Assembly (NCBI RefSeq): GCF_005502465.1
Contig: NZ_SCOT01000031.1
Coordinates: 1 to 34,742, forward strand
Source of the DNA: Sphingopyxis sp. L1A2A
GTDB taxonomy: Bacteria > Pseudomonadota > Alphaproteobacteria > Sphingomonadales > Sphingomonadaceae
Reading direction: 5' to 3'
Length of the DNA: 34,742 bases
In this document: positions 1 through 7,264 of the stretch, one piece after another
Layout: every line of letters starts with the position of its first letter
Position numbering within the stretch: the first letter of the stretch is position 1
Notes under the pieces: model-generated
Database searches by the model: none
Seen by the model: the letters and a program-made list of their open reading frames with translations, nothing else
Told to the model about the DNA's origin: nothing
Translations under genes and position numbers: made by a program

Positions 1-20
1 CGATGACGGCTCTGAGCCGT

Positions 21-112
21 GCGCGGCATCAGATCGGAATCCCGCGCGGGATCAGATCGGAACGATGCGCGTGATCATGTCGGTATCCCTGCGCGGGATC
101 GTCGGAATCCGC
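21..112. repeat. four ~23-bp tandem repeats, possible IS21-type end
   Basis: Four imperfect units of 22-24 bp begin at 21, 44, 67 and 91. Each starts with GCGCG and contains a version of GATCAGATCGGAA. A short palindrome, ACGGCT-CTG-AGCCGT, lies just before them at 6-20. Stacked terminal repeats of this kind are known from the ends of IS21-family elements, where they bind the transposase. No transposase is visible because the window begins here, so the IS21 assignment is an inference from memory of that architecture. Confidence 0.45.
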
Positions 113-117
113 AAGCA

Positions 118-882
118 ATGAGTCTGCGGCGATGTGCTGCAAAATTTCCGGACGTGATCGACGTAAAGGCGGCGGCTCAGCTTGCTGACATGCTATCCAC
201 TTCTTCCGGCGAAGACCATCCAACAACCTTAGCGTCAGCACTCCACTATCGAGCAAGGCGCAATGCGGTGGGAGGCCAGCTATGGAAGCTTGTCGAGACG
301 TGCGGAATTGCGCCAATCGTAACCGCGACAATCATCCCGCAAGGATGGGACATTTCCGGCTTAGACCTCAATCAAGTGGACCCCGTCAAATTTATGGAAA
401 GATTTCGGAAGGCACTCAACAGTTGCGGGGCGACCGGGAGTAGCGGCTTCATATTCGCGTCGATGCACGGTGAGTACGAGCCGAGCAAAGATGTGTGGCA
501 GCTCCACATCCACCTCGTAGCCGCAGGCGAAATGGTTACCGTGCTCAAGCGGCTGAAAAAATTGAAGGGGTACCGAACGAAGCGAACTGATAAGCTGGAC
601 AATAGCAACCCGGTCTATCGGCGCATGAGGATTTCCGACAAGGACCTTACCGATTTGCCCAAGCCACTTACGTATACGATGCAGTCGTTCTGGCCAGCGC
701 GGGCCATCTATGAAACGGATAAAGGTCCTAAGCGGCAAACGGTGAAACGCCGAATTGCTGAGCCGTTTCACGCTCTTCAACTGCTTTGGATTCATCGGTG
801 GTCCCTGAAAGACCTATCCTTGCTCATGGGATTGAGAGTTACAAGCACCGGGCTCAAATTAACCCGCAAACTCGGTACATGA
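118..882 (+). CDS. HUH-endonuclease-like protein (replication or relaxase-like), island gene
   Basis: The 254-residue protein is not one I can name. Three elements in the right order suggest a HUH nuclease fold: a hydrophobic strand IVTATII (residues 67-73) as motif I, LHIHLV with His-hydrophobe-His at 130-132 as the metal-binding motif, and a conserved-looking Tyr186 in PLTYTMQ as candidate nucleophile. The classical YxxK form of motif III is not present. The C-terminus (about 220-250) looks like a helix-turn-helix. The frame is open back to 19, but those 33 residues are encoded by the tandem repeats, so I chose the ATG at 118; the gene could instead have lost its original 5' end there. It precedes a convergent integrase gene. 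G+C is lower than the core genes (30 of 60 in 541-600). Function is an inference. Confidence 0.5.
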   Translation: MSLRRCAAKFPDVIDVKAAAQLADMLSTSSGEDHPTTLASALHYRARRNAVGGQLWKLVETCGIAPIVTATIIPQGWDISGLDLNQVDPVKFMERFRKALNSCGATGSSGFIFASMHGEYEPSKDVWQLHIHLVAAGEMVTVLKRLKKLKGYRTKRTDKLDNSNPVYRRMRISDKDLTDLPKPLTYTMQSFWPARAIYETDKGPKRQTVKRRIAEPFHALQLLWIHRWSLKDLSLLMGLRVTSTGLKLTRKLGT

Positions 883-957
883 AATATGAATCCAGAGTTT
901 GATCTTGACCGTCGAAACTGCGGTATACTGCTCACCTGCTAGCTGGTTGGGTCAGTG

Positions 958-974
958 GCCCCCCAACACGGGGC
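958..974. terminator. weak hairpin between convergent island genes
   Basis: GCCCC at 958-962 can pair with GGGGC at 970-974. It lies between the convergent ends of the HUH-like gene and the integrase. The stem is short and no clear U tract follows on either strand, so a terminator role is only possible. Confidence 0.2.
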
Positions 975-1011
975 ATAACACTGCATGACTTGAATCTCAG
1001 GGTTGCTCGCC

Positions 1012-2223
1012 TCATGCTGTTGCCTCTGACCCAACACGCAATCGATCAAGATAATCGCTCCACCATTGCGCCATCACCACACGCTCATCCCAATGCGCGC
1101 CGCGATGATAGGCAGCGCGCACCTTATCGCTGTCGCCATGCGCCAGCGCGCGCTCGATTGCGTCGGGATGCCATTTTCCGGACTCGTTTAAGAGAGTCGA
1201 TGCCATCGCGCGAAACCCGTGTGCGGTCATTTCCTGGCTAGTGTATCCCAGCCTCCGCAACCCGGCATTAATGGTGTTCTCACTCATTGGTCGCGCACGA
1301 GACCGTATCGACGGAAAGACGTAACCGCTCGGACCGGTGATCGATCGCGTTTCCTTGAACAGCGCCAATGCTTGGCGTGACAGCGGTACATGATGTGTCC
1401 TACGCATTTTCATCTTCTCAGGCGGGATGCTCCAAAGGGCATTGTCCAGATCAATCTCGCTCCAATCAGCATGGCGCAACTCTCCCGGGCGGACGAATAC
1501 ATGCGGGGCGATCTGCATAGCTAGCTTCGTATGCCCCTGCCCATCATACCCATCAATCGCCCGCAGCAGTTCGCCAACGCGGCGCCCATCCGTGATAGCC
1601 CCGTAGTGCGTGACTGTGGGCGCAGTAAGTGCGCCGCGTAGATCGCGAGTAGGGTCGGAGCCGAGGCGAGCAGTCGCCACGGCGTACCGAAACACCATGC
1701 TCGCCAGTTGCAGAGTGCGCCGTGCGCTTTCGAGATTACCCTTGCCTTCAATCTTGCGAACTGCGCCCAGAATGTCGGCGGGCTCAATCTCGGCAATGGC
1801 CAATCGCCCAATGCTACTGTTCAGCAGAGACAGAAGATATTCGCTCCGGGTGGCAGTGGCGGCCGCCCATCCCTTCTCACCGTCGCGCCTGCGCTTGGCG
1901 CAATATTCGTCGGCGATGGCGGTAAAGGTATCAGCTGCCTGCTTACGTGAACGCAGCTTATCGCGCTGCTTTTCGCGGGAGGGATCCTTGCCTAGCGCGA
2001 TCATGGTTCGCGCCTCATCACGCCGTTTACGGGCGTCGCTGAGGCCGATCTCCGGATAGGCGCCAATTGCCAGCAACTTTTCGCGCCCGTCTATGCGATA
2101 TTTGAGCCGCCAAAGCTTGCCTCCCGCCGGTGTCACTAGCAGAAACATGCCTGCGCCATCTGCCAATTTGATCGGCTTCGGACCCGGCTTTGCGTTCCGG
2201 ATTGCCAAGTCAGTCAGGGCCAT
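1012..2223 (-). CDS. P4-type tyrosine recombinase / integrase
   Basis: This 403-residue site-specific recombinase would integrate and excise the island. The N-terminal region (1-90, MALTDLAIRNAKPG...) is the DUF4102 arm-binding domain typical of P4/CP4-57 integrases, followed by a core-binding domain (about 100-195) and the catalytic domain. Catalytic residues are visible: Arg245 in VRPGE, Lys270 or 272, His335-x2-Arg338 in AHGFR, His362 and the nucleophile Tyr372 in AAYHRG, so it looks active. I took the ATG at 2223, where family homology begins, with GGGAGG upstream, rather than a start 29 codons earlier. The gene starts about 210 bp from the 3' end of tRNA-Gly and reads away from it, the usual arrangement for an integrase that uses a tRNA as target. 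Length is normal for the family. Confidence 0.95.
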   Translation of the reverse strand: MALTDLAIRNAKPGPKPIKLADGAGMFLLVTPAGGKLWRLKYRIDGREKLLAIGAYPEIGLSDARKRRDEARTMIALGKDPSREKQRDKLRSRKQAADTFTAIADEYCAKRRRDGEKGWAAATATRSEYLLSLLNSSIGRLAIAEIEPADILGAVRKIEGKGNLESARRTLQLASMVFRYAVATARLGSDPTRDLRGALTAPTVTHYGAITDGRRVGELLRAIDGYDGQGHTKLAMQIAPHVFVRPGELRHADWSEIDLDNALWSIPPEKMKMRRTHHVPLSRQALALFKETRSITGPSGYVFPSIRSRARPMSENTINAGLRRLGYTSQEMTAHGFRAMASTLLNESGKWHPDAIERALAHGDSDKVRAAYHRGAHWDERVVMAQWWSDYLDRLRVGSEATA

Positions 2224-2258
2224 TTGCTTATCGAGCCTCCCGGGGAAAGTCCCCACAG

Positions 2259-2322
2259 GATACCCCCACTCGCGGGGGTATCGCATTGGCCATTTACCGA
2301 CGCCCCCCAATCATACCCCCAC
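2259..2322. promoter_or_regulatory. dyad plus direct repeat upstream of the integrase gene
   Basis: GATACCCCC (2259-2267) and GGGGGTATC (2274-2282) form a perfect inverted repeat with a 6-base spacer. A third copy, ATACCCCCAC, recurs at 2313-2322 in the same direction as the first. Repeats between an integrase start and its attachment site are usually arm-type integrase or excisionase sites, or an operator for the integrase promoter. Which of these applies cannot be told from sequence alone. Confidence 0.45.
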
Positions 2323-2434
2323 CGACTGGTGGCTCTGCATGAACGGGGACGAACGACTGCGGCCTCACAACCGCTATATACCGGGGATTTTTGGGAACTG
2401 TCCAGACGAATACGAACGTCGACGAACAGCGAGT

Positions 2435-2460
2435 TGGAGCGGGTAGCGGGAATCGAACCC
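2435..2460. other. putative attachment site at the 3' end of tRNA-Gly
   Basis: The integrase lies beside the 3' half of tRNA-Gly, so recombination most likely takes place within the T-arm and acceptor stem. The tRNA is intact. No second copy of this segment exists elsewhere in the window, so the other boundary must be left of position 1 or has decayed. Inferred from position only. Confidence 0.5.
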
Positions 2461-2508
2461 GCCTAGCTAGCTTGGAAGGCTAGAGCATTACCACTATGCT
2501 ATACCCGC
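2435..2508 (-). tRNA. tRNA-Gly(TCC)
   Basis: The reverse complement folds as a cloverleaf with acceptor GCGGGTA/TACCCGC, an anticodon stem CTAGC/GCTAG around loop CTTCCAA, the T-loop TTCGATT and an encoded CCA. The anticodon TCC lies at 2474-2476. It is probably the insertion target of the island to its left. Confidence 0.96.
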
Positions 2509-2577
2509 TCACCAAGGTCGGCGGCGATTGCCATCTTGCCCCATCTTCGTCAAGTCTGGCGTCAACCGCGTCGTTGA

Positions 2578-2592
2578 GAACATCGTGGCAAC
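2578..2592. promoter_or_regulatory. candidate LexA (SOS) box before dinB
   Basis: GAAC, seven bases, then CAAC lies 17 bases before the dinB start. The alphaproteobacterial LexA box is the direct repeat GTTC-N7-GTTC, or GAAC-N7-GAAC on the other strand, so this differs at one position. Its place in front of an error-prone polymerase fits SOS control. Confidence 0.5.
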
Positions 2593-2608
2593 ATGCTAGG
2601 CTGCGCGC

Positions 2609-3739
2609 GTGGAAGTTGCCGCAGACCTTGCCCCCGACACGCCGACGGACGCCCCGGTCCGCAAGATCATCCATGTCGACATGGATGCCTTTTACGCGTC
2701 GGTCGAACAGCGCGACGACCCGGCGCTGCGCGGTAAACCCGTCGCCGTCGGCGGTTCGTCGCGGCGCGGGGTGGTCGCCGCCGCCAGTTACGAAGCGCGC
2801 AAATTCGGTGTCCGCTCGGCGATGCCCAGCATCACCGCCAAGCGCCAATGCCCCGACCTCATCTTCGTCCCCCCGCGCTTCGACGCCTATCGCGAAGTGT
2901 CGCACCAGATCCGCGCGATTTTCCACGACTATGCCGACGAGGTCGAGCCGCTGTCGCTCGACGAAGCCTATCTCGACGTCAGCGCCGACAAGGCCGGGCT
3001 GGGCAGCGCGACCGCGACCGCGAAGCTGATCCGCCGCCGCATCCGCGACGAAACCGGTCTCACCGCTTCGGCGGGTGTGTCGTATAATAAGTTCATCGCC
3101 AAGCTGGCGTCGGATCAAAACAAGCCCGACGGGCTGACCGTCATTCCGCCGGGCAGGGGCGCCGCCTTTGTCCAAACATTGTCGATCCGCCGCTTTCACG
3201 GCATCGGCCCGGTGACCGCGGCGAAGATGGAGGGACTCGGGGTGTTTTCGGGCGCCGATCTGGCGGGCAAAGACCCGCTGTGGCTGGCGGAAAATTTCGG
3301 CAACAGCGCCGAATGGCTGTTCAATCTGGCGCGCGGCATCGACCATCGGCGGGTCAAGTCGAACCGGCCGCTGAAATCGCTCGGCGGCGAGCGCACCTTT
3401 TTCAACGACCTCACGACCGACACCGAAATCCGCGAGGCGCTGGCGCATGTCTGCACCGTGGTTTGGGATCGCGCCGCCAAGAAAGGTGCGCGCGGACGGA
3501 CGGTGACGCTGAAGCTGCGCTACGCCGATTTCAAAACGATCACGCGCGCGAAATCGGTGGCGGCGCCGATCCTCGATGGCGCCGCGCTGCTGGCGGCGGG
3601 CGAGGCAATTTTGGCACCGCTGCTGCCGACCGAACAGGGCATCCGGCTGCTGGGGCTGACGCTGAGCAAGTTCGAGGGGGAGGAGGATGAGGCGGATGAG
3701 GCCCCCGCAGCGTCCAACGATCTATTGAGCCTGATTTAA
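2609..3739 (+). CDS. dinB: DNA polymerase IV (Y family)
   Basis: Error-prone translesion DNA polymerase of 376 residues. The palm motif HVDMDAFYASVE gives Asp24 and Asp26 with Tyr29 at the steric-gate position, and LSLDEAYLDVS gives the metal-binding Asp118 and Glu119. The thumb helix-hairpin-helix (IRRFHGIGPVTAAKM) and the little-finger domain follow. The C-terminus ends in NDLLSLI, which resembles the beta-clamp-binding peptide of this family. The frame begins at GTG with a weak AGG upstream; a start nearer HVDMD would also be possible because the first ~18 residues are not conserved. A candidate LexA box lies just upstream. The gene is divergent from tRNA-Gly and convergent with prfC. Confidence 0.95.
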   Translation: MEVAADLAPDTPTDAPVRKIIHVDMDAFYASVEQRDDPALRGKPVAVGGSSRRGVVAAASYEARKFGVRSAMPSITAKRQCPDLIFVPPRFDAYREVSHQIRAIFHDYADEVEPLSLDEAYLDVSADKAGLGSATATAKLIRRRIRDETGLTASAGVSYNKFIAKLASDQNKPDGLTVIPPGRGAAFVQTLSIRRFHGIGPVTAAKMEGLGVFSGADLAGKDPLWLAENFGNSAEWLFNLARGIDHRRVKSNRPLKSLGGERTFFNDLTTDTEIREALAHVCTVVWDRAAKKGARGRTVTLKLRYADFKTITRAKSVAAPILDGAALLAAGEAILAPLLPTEQGIRLLGLTLSKFEGEEDEADEAPAASNDLLSLI

Positions 3740-3743
3740 GCAT

Positions 3744-3818
3744 CGTCATCCCAGCGAAAGCTGGGATCGCTGGCGTTCAGCTATGACGATAGCGGCCCCA
3801 GCTTTCGCTGGGGCGACG
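3744..3818. repeat. dispersed palindromic element, family B copy 1
   Basis: A hairpin unit CCCAGCGAAAGCTGGG near the left end faces a related unit CCCCAGCTTTCGCTGGGG near the right end, making an inverted pair. The same pair returns at 6533 and 24428. It lies between the convergent ends of dinB and prfC and may also act as a transcription stop. Confidence 0.8.
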
Positions 3819-3843
3819 AGTTGGGTTGGGGCGACAAATCAGG

Positions 3844-5442
3844 CTAGACCGCCAAAGCCCCCAACCGCCGCTCCTTGGTCGCCGTAAACCGGATATCCGG
3901 ATTGCGCTGGGTGATATAGCCCACTTCCCACCCGTCCTTGGCCATGAACACCGGCGCGCCGTCGCGGTCGGTCGCGCTGGCGCCGCGGTGTTCGGACTGA
4001 AACGTCTTGAGCTTCATGGGATCGTCGCACGCGATCCAGCGCGCGGTTTCCCACGGCGACTGCTCCAGCTTCGCCTCGACCTTATATTCGGCGTCGAGGC
4101 GGCTGATCAGCACTTCCAGCTGCAACTGGCCGACGACGCCGACGATCATGTTCGCGCCGATTTCGGGGTAGAAGACCTGAATAATCCCCTCCTCGGCCAT
4201 GTCGTCGAGCGCCTTGCGCAATTTCTTGGTCTGGGTCGGATCGACCAGCGCCACGCGGCGCAGCAATTCGGGGGCAAAATTGGGCAGCCCGGTGATCGTG
4301 ATGTCGGTGCGTTCGGACAAGGTGTCGCCGACGCGCAGCGTGCCGTGGTTCGGGATGCCGATGATGTCGCCCGGCCACGCTTCCTCGGCCATTTCGCGGT
4401 CCTGCGCCAGGAACAGCATCGGGCGGCTGATCGCGATCGCCTTGCCCGTCCCGCCCTGCATCAAGCGCATCCCGCGCTCGAACTTGCCCGAACACAGCCG
4501 CATGAACGCGATGCGGTCGCGGTGCGCGGGGTTCATATTCGCCTGCACCTTGAACACGAAACCGGTGACGGCATCGTCGGTCGGTTCGACCGGCGCCGGT
4601 TCGGCAGGCTGCGGCTGCGGCCCCGGCGCGTGGTTGGCGAGCGCGGCGAGCAGATCGACGACGCCGAATTCCTTGAGCGCCGATCCGAAATACACCGGGG
4701 TCAGGTCGCCGCCGCGATAGGCCGCGCCGTCGAACGGCGCATAACAGGCCGACGCCAGCTCGGTTTCTTCCTTGAGGTGCGCGAGCGCGGCGGCGCTCAA
4801 TTCCTGCGCCAGCGCCGGATCGTCGAGCCCCGTCACCTTGGCGCGGTGCCCTTCGTACATCCGCGAAGCATCGCCGCCCGGCCGCATGATCGCCGGATCG
4901 ACGAGGTCGTAGATTCCCTCAAATTGCCCGCCCATGCCCGCGGGCCAGTTCATCGGACACACGTCGAGCGCCAGCCGGTCGGCGACCTCGTCGAGCAATT
5001 CAAACGGCGGCAGCCCCTCGCGATCGACCTTGTTGATAAAGGTGATGATCGGCACCGAGCGCAGGCGGCAAACCTCGAACAGTTTCAGCGTCTGCGGTTC
5101 GATGCCCTTGGCGGCGTCGATCACCATCACCGCGCTGTCGACCGCGGTCAGGGTGCGATAGGTATCCTCGCTGAAATCCTCGTGCCCCGGGGTGTCGAGC
5201 AGGTTGAAGATCAGCCCGGCATGTTCAAACGTCATCACCGACGAGGTCACCGAAATCCCGCGCTGCTGCTCGATCTTCATCCAGTCGGACCGCGCGCGCC
5301 GCGCCTGCCCCCGCGCCTTGACCTCGCCCGCGATATGGATCGCGCCGCCCGCGACGAGCAATTTCTCGGTCAGCGTGGTCTTGCCCGCGTCGGGATGCGA
5401 GATGATGGCAAAGGTGCGGCGGTCAGGATGGGGAGCTAGCAT
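3844..5442 (-). CDS. prfC: peptide chain release factor 3
   Basis: Cytosolic translational GTPase that recycles RF1/RF2 from the ribosome after peptide release. All G motifs are visible: P-loop HPDAGKT at 16-22, the RGISVTSS switch I, DTPGH for G3 and NKVDR for G4. Domains II and III follow (for example CSGKFERGMRLM and GVVGQLQLEVL). At 532 residues it has the usual length. RF3 rather than EF-G is indicated by the short form lacking EF-G domain IV and by the SDWMKIEQQRGISV signature. It starts at ATG 5442 with no clear Shine-Dalgarno. Monocistronic, convergent with dinB. Confidence 0.96.
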   Translation of the reverse strand: MLAPHPDRRTFAIISHPDAGKTTLTEKLLVAGGAIHIAGEVKARGQARRARSDWMKIEQQRGISVTSSVMTFEHAGLIFNLLDTPGHEDFSEDTYRTLTAVDSAVMVIDAAKGIEPQTLKLFEVCRLRSVPIITFINKVDREGLPPFELLDEVADRLALDVCPMNWPAGMGGQFEGIYDLVDPAIMRPGGDASRMYEGHRAKVTGLDDPALAQELSAAALAHLKEETELASACYAPFDGAAYRGGDLTPVYFGSALKEFGVVDLLAALANHAPGPQPQPAEPAPVEPTDDAVTGFVFKVQANMNPAHRDRIAFMRLCSGKFERGMRLMQGGTGKAIAISRPMLFLAQDREMAEEAWPGDIIGIPNHGTLRVGDTLSERTDITITGLPNFAPELLRRVALVDPTQTKKLRKALDDMAEEGIIQVFYPEIGANMIVGVVGQLQLEVLISRLDAEYKVEAKLEQSPWETARWIACDDPMKLKTFQSEHRGASATDRDGAPVFMAKDGWEVGYITQRNPDIRFTATKERRLGALAV

Positions 5443-5529
5443 GGCGCGCGCCTAGCAGCGGCGCGGCGGCGTGGGAAGGGGCTGGTGGGTTGGCGAAGTC
5501 AGCGTAGATGATATCTGAGGTTCGTGTTT

Positions 5530-5611
5530 CCGTTCGTGTCGAGCGAAGTCGAGACACCCGTCGGCGTAGCGTAAGGCCGACGGGTGTCTCGACTTCGCTC
5601 GACACGAACGG
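5530..5611. repeat. family C palindrome with perfect 35-bp arms
   Basis: Arms 5530-5564 and 5577-5611 are exact reverse complements, separated by a 12-base loop. The core of each arm is TCGAGCGAAGTCGAGACACC or its complement. A diverged copy occurs at 21210-21291. It fills part of the gap between prfC and the downstream crotonase gene. Confidence 0.9.
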
Positions 5612-5673
5612 AACTAGGAGCAGAGATGCATGGCCACCCCTTCCCTCTTGCACTCGCGCCGCAAATGAGTCAC

Positions 5674-5695
5674 ACCTTTACGTGAACGTAAAGGT
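5674..5695. promoter_or_regulatory. 22-bp perfect dyad, LiuR/MerR-like operator
   Basis: ACCTTTACG (5674-5682) and CGTAAAGGT (5687-5695) are perfect complements separated by TGAA. The inner TTTACGT-GA-ACGTAAA resembles what I recall of operators bound by LiuR-type MerR regulators of acyl-CoA and branched-chain amino acid catabolism. It lies 26 bases before a crotonase-superfamily gene. The assignment to LiuR is an inference. Confidence 0.55.
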
Positions 5696-5721
5696 AAAGC
5701 GCCTGCGAGAGGATCCTTCCC

Positions 5722-6525
5722 ATGACCGACATCCCCACCTTCGACACGATCAAGCTGGAAATCGCCGACAATGTCGCGACGATCACGCTCAACCGTCCCG
5801 ACCGGCTTAATTCGATGCCGCCCGCGATGGCCGACGATATCCGCAGCGCGCTCGACTATCTGCCGCTGCTTGGCGCCCGCGCGCTGCTGATCACCGGCGA
5901 AGGGCGCGGTTTCTGTTCGGGCGCCGATCTGGGCGGCGACCGCGCGGCGTCGGCGGTCGGCGGCGGCGCCAACAGCCGCAAGGCGCTGCGCAACCATTAT
6001 AACCCGATGCTGCTCGCGCTCGCCAATCTCGACATTCCGGTCGTCACCGCGGTCAACGGACCGGCCGCAGGCGTGGGTTGCAGCTTTGCGCTGTCGGGCG
6101 ATTTCACGATCGCGGGCAAAAGCGCCTATTTCCTCCAGGCCTTCGTCAATATCGGGCTGGTCCCCGACGGCGGCTCGTCATGGCTGCTGCCGCGCCTGAT
6201 CGGCCTGCCGCGCGCGACGCAGATGATGATGCTGGGCGAGAAAATTTCGGGCGAACAGGCCGCCGACTGGGGCATGGTCTATAAATGCGTCGACGACGCC
6301 GACCTGCTGACCGAAGCCCGCGCGCTGGCGGCGCGCCTCGCGAACGGCCCGACGGTCTCGCTCGGCACGATGCGCAAGGTGCTGCGCGACGGCCTGTCGC
6401 AAAGCTACGCCGACACGCTCGATGCCGAGGCGAAGGGGCAGTTCATCGCGGCGGGCAGCGCCGACGCAGCCGAGGGTATCATGGCGTTTGTTCAGAAGCG
6501 GAAGACGGCGTTCAAGGGGAAGTGA
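5722..6525 (+). CDS. enoyl-CoA hydratase/isomerase family protein (isomerase-like)
   Basis: Crotonase-fold enzyme of 267 residues acting on a CoA thioester. CSGADL at 65-70 and NGPAAGVG at 112-119 form the oxyanion hole. The two glutamates used by true hydratases appear to be replaced: Ser121 stands where GGGCE has its Glu, and the QPE motif reads QAF at 139-141. An Asp follows in GLVPDGG (Asp149), as in PaaG and other enoyl-CoA isomerases. I therefore favour an isomerase, for example 2-(1,2-epoxy-dihydrophenyl)acetyl-CoA isomerase-like, over a hydratase; the true substrate is unknown. Shine-Dalgarno AGAGGA precedes the ATG. A perfect dyad just upstream suggests control by a MerR-type catabolic regulator. 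No other catabolic gene adjoins it. Confidence 0.85.
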   Translation: MTDIPTFDTIKLEIADNVATITLNRPDRLNSMPPAMADDIRSALDYLPLLGARALLITGEGRGFCSGADLGGDRAASAVGGGANSRKALRNHYNPMLLALANLDIPVVTAVNGPAAGVGCSFALSGDFTIAGKSAYFLQAFVNIGLVPDGGSSWLLPRLIGLPRATQMMMLGEKISGEQAADWGMVYKCVDDADLLTEARALAARLANGPTVSLGTMRKVLRDGLSQSYADTLDAEAKGQFIAAGSADAAEGIMAFVQKRKTAFKGK

Positions 6526-6532
6526 GAAAGTG

Positions 6533-6622
6533 CGTCATCCCAGCGAAAGCTGGGATCGCTGTCGGTCGACGGAGCGGTGACGGGTAAGGCTGCCAGCGGC
6601 CCCAGCTTCCGCTGGGGCGACG
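6533..6622. repeat. dispersed palindromic element, family B copy 2
   Basis: The same inverted pair as at 3744: CCCAGCGAAAGCTGGG on the left and CCCCAGCTTCCGCTGGGG on the right. The right unit carries one changed base in the loop. It separates convergent genes again. Confidence 0.8.
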
Positions 6623-6628
6623 CCTATT

Positions 6629-7231
6629 CTACTCCGCCGCTTCCTCGACCATCACCTTTTTGTAGATGCTGTTCTTCGGATAGCCGCAGACCCGCATCAC
6701 CATCGGCTCGAAAAATTCCAGCGGCTCGCTGGCATAGGCGGGGTCAAACGCCGGCGCGTCATATTTCTCGCAGAATAGGGCGCACGCCGCATAATGCGGG
6801 CTGTCACGGAACTGGTCGCGCATGTCGCGGTCGAGGCCGATGTAGTGGAAGAAATAATGGCCCTGGAAAATCCCGTGGTGCTGGACGATCCACAGATTTT
6901 CTTCGGACAGGAACGGCTTCAAAATCGCCGCCGCGACGTCGGGATGGTTGAACGCGCCCAGCGTGTCGCCGATGTCGTGGAGCAGCGCCATCACGACATA
7001 TTCCTCGTCGCGGCCATCTCTGTGCGCTCTGGTCGCGGTTTGCAGACAATGCTCGAGCCGGTCGACCGGAAACCCGCCATAATCGCCGCCGAGCAGCTTC
7101 AGATGCTCCAGGATGCGCTTGCCATTCTGCGGCGCGAATTCCTTTTGTTCGCGCGCGATGATGTCCCAATCTTCCTGCGTTCCGTCGATCATCGAGCGGA
7201 AGGTCGCATGGTCGTGCGTCATCTCGTTCAT
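6629..7231 (-). CDS. HD-domain protein related to PhnZ-like oxygenases / predicted phosphohydrolases
   Basis: A cytosolic 200-residue metal-dependent HD protein. His61 (LEHCLQ), the His85-Asp86 pair (LLHDIGD) and His118/119 (VQHHG) are the expected ligands, and Tyr51 lies ten residues before His61. Spacings Tyr-10-His-24-HisAsp match what I recall for the mixed-valent di-iron oxygenase PhnZ, but its glutamate three residues after the Tyr is Phe54 here. It could be an oxygenase of another substrate or a phosphohydrolase (COG4341-like). AGGAG eight bases before the ATG fixes the start. No phosphonate genes are nearby, so context does not identify the substrate. Confidence 0.75.
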   Translation of the reverse strand: MNEMTHDHATFRSMIDGTQEDWDIIAREQKEFAPQNGKRILEHLKLLGGDYGGFPVDRLEHCLQTATRAHRDGRDEEYVVMALLHDIGDTLGAFNHPDVAAAILKPFLSEENLWIVQHHGIFQGHYFFHYIGLDRDMRDQFRDSPHYAACALFCEKYDAPAFDPAYASEPLEFFEPMVMRVCGYPKNSIYKKVMVEEAAE

Positions 7232-7264
7232 GGCAGCCTCTCCTGTCTTTGAGGCCAGCCTATC

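Noticed and set aside
3826..5439. 537-codon open frame opposite prfC
   Set aside because: It mirrors prfC, is rich in Arg, His and Asp, and shows no domain; a product of high-GC codon bias.
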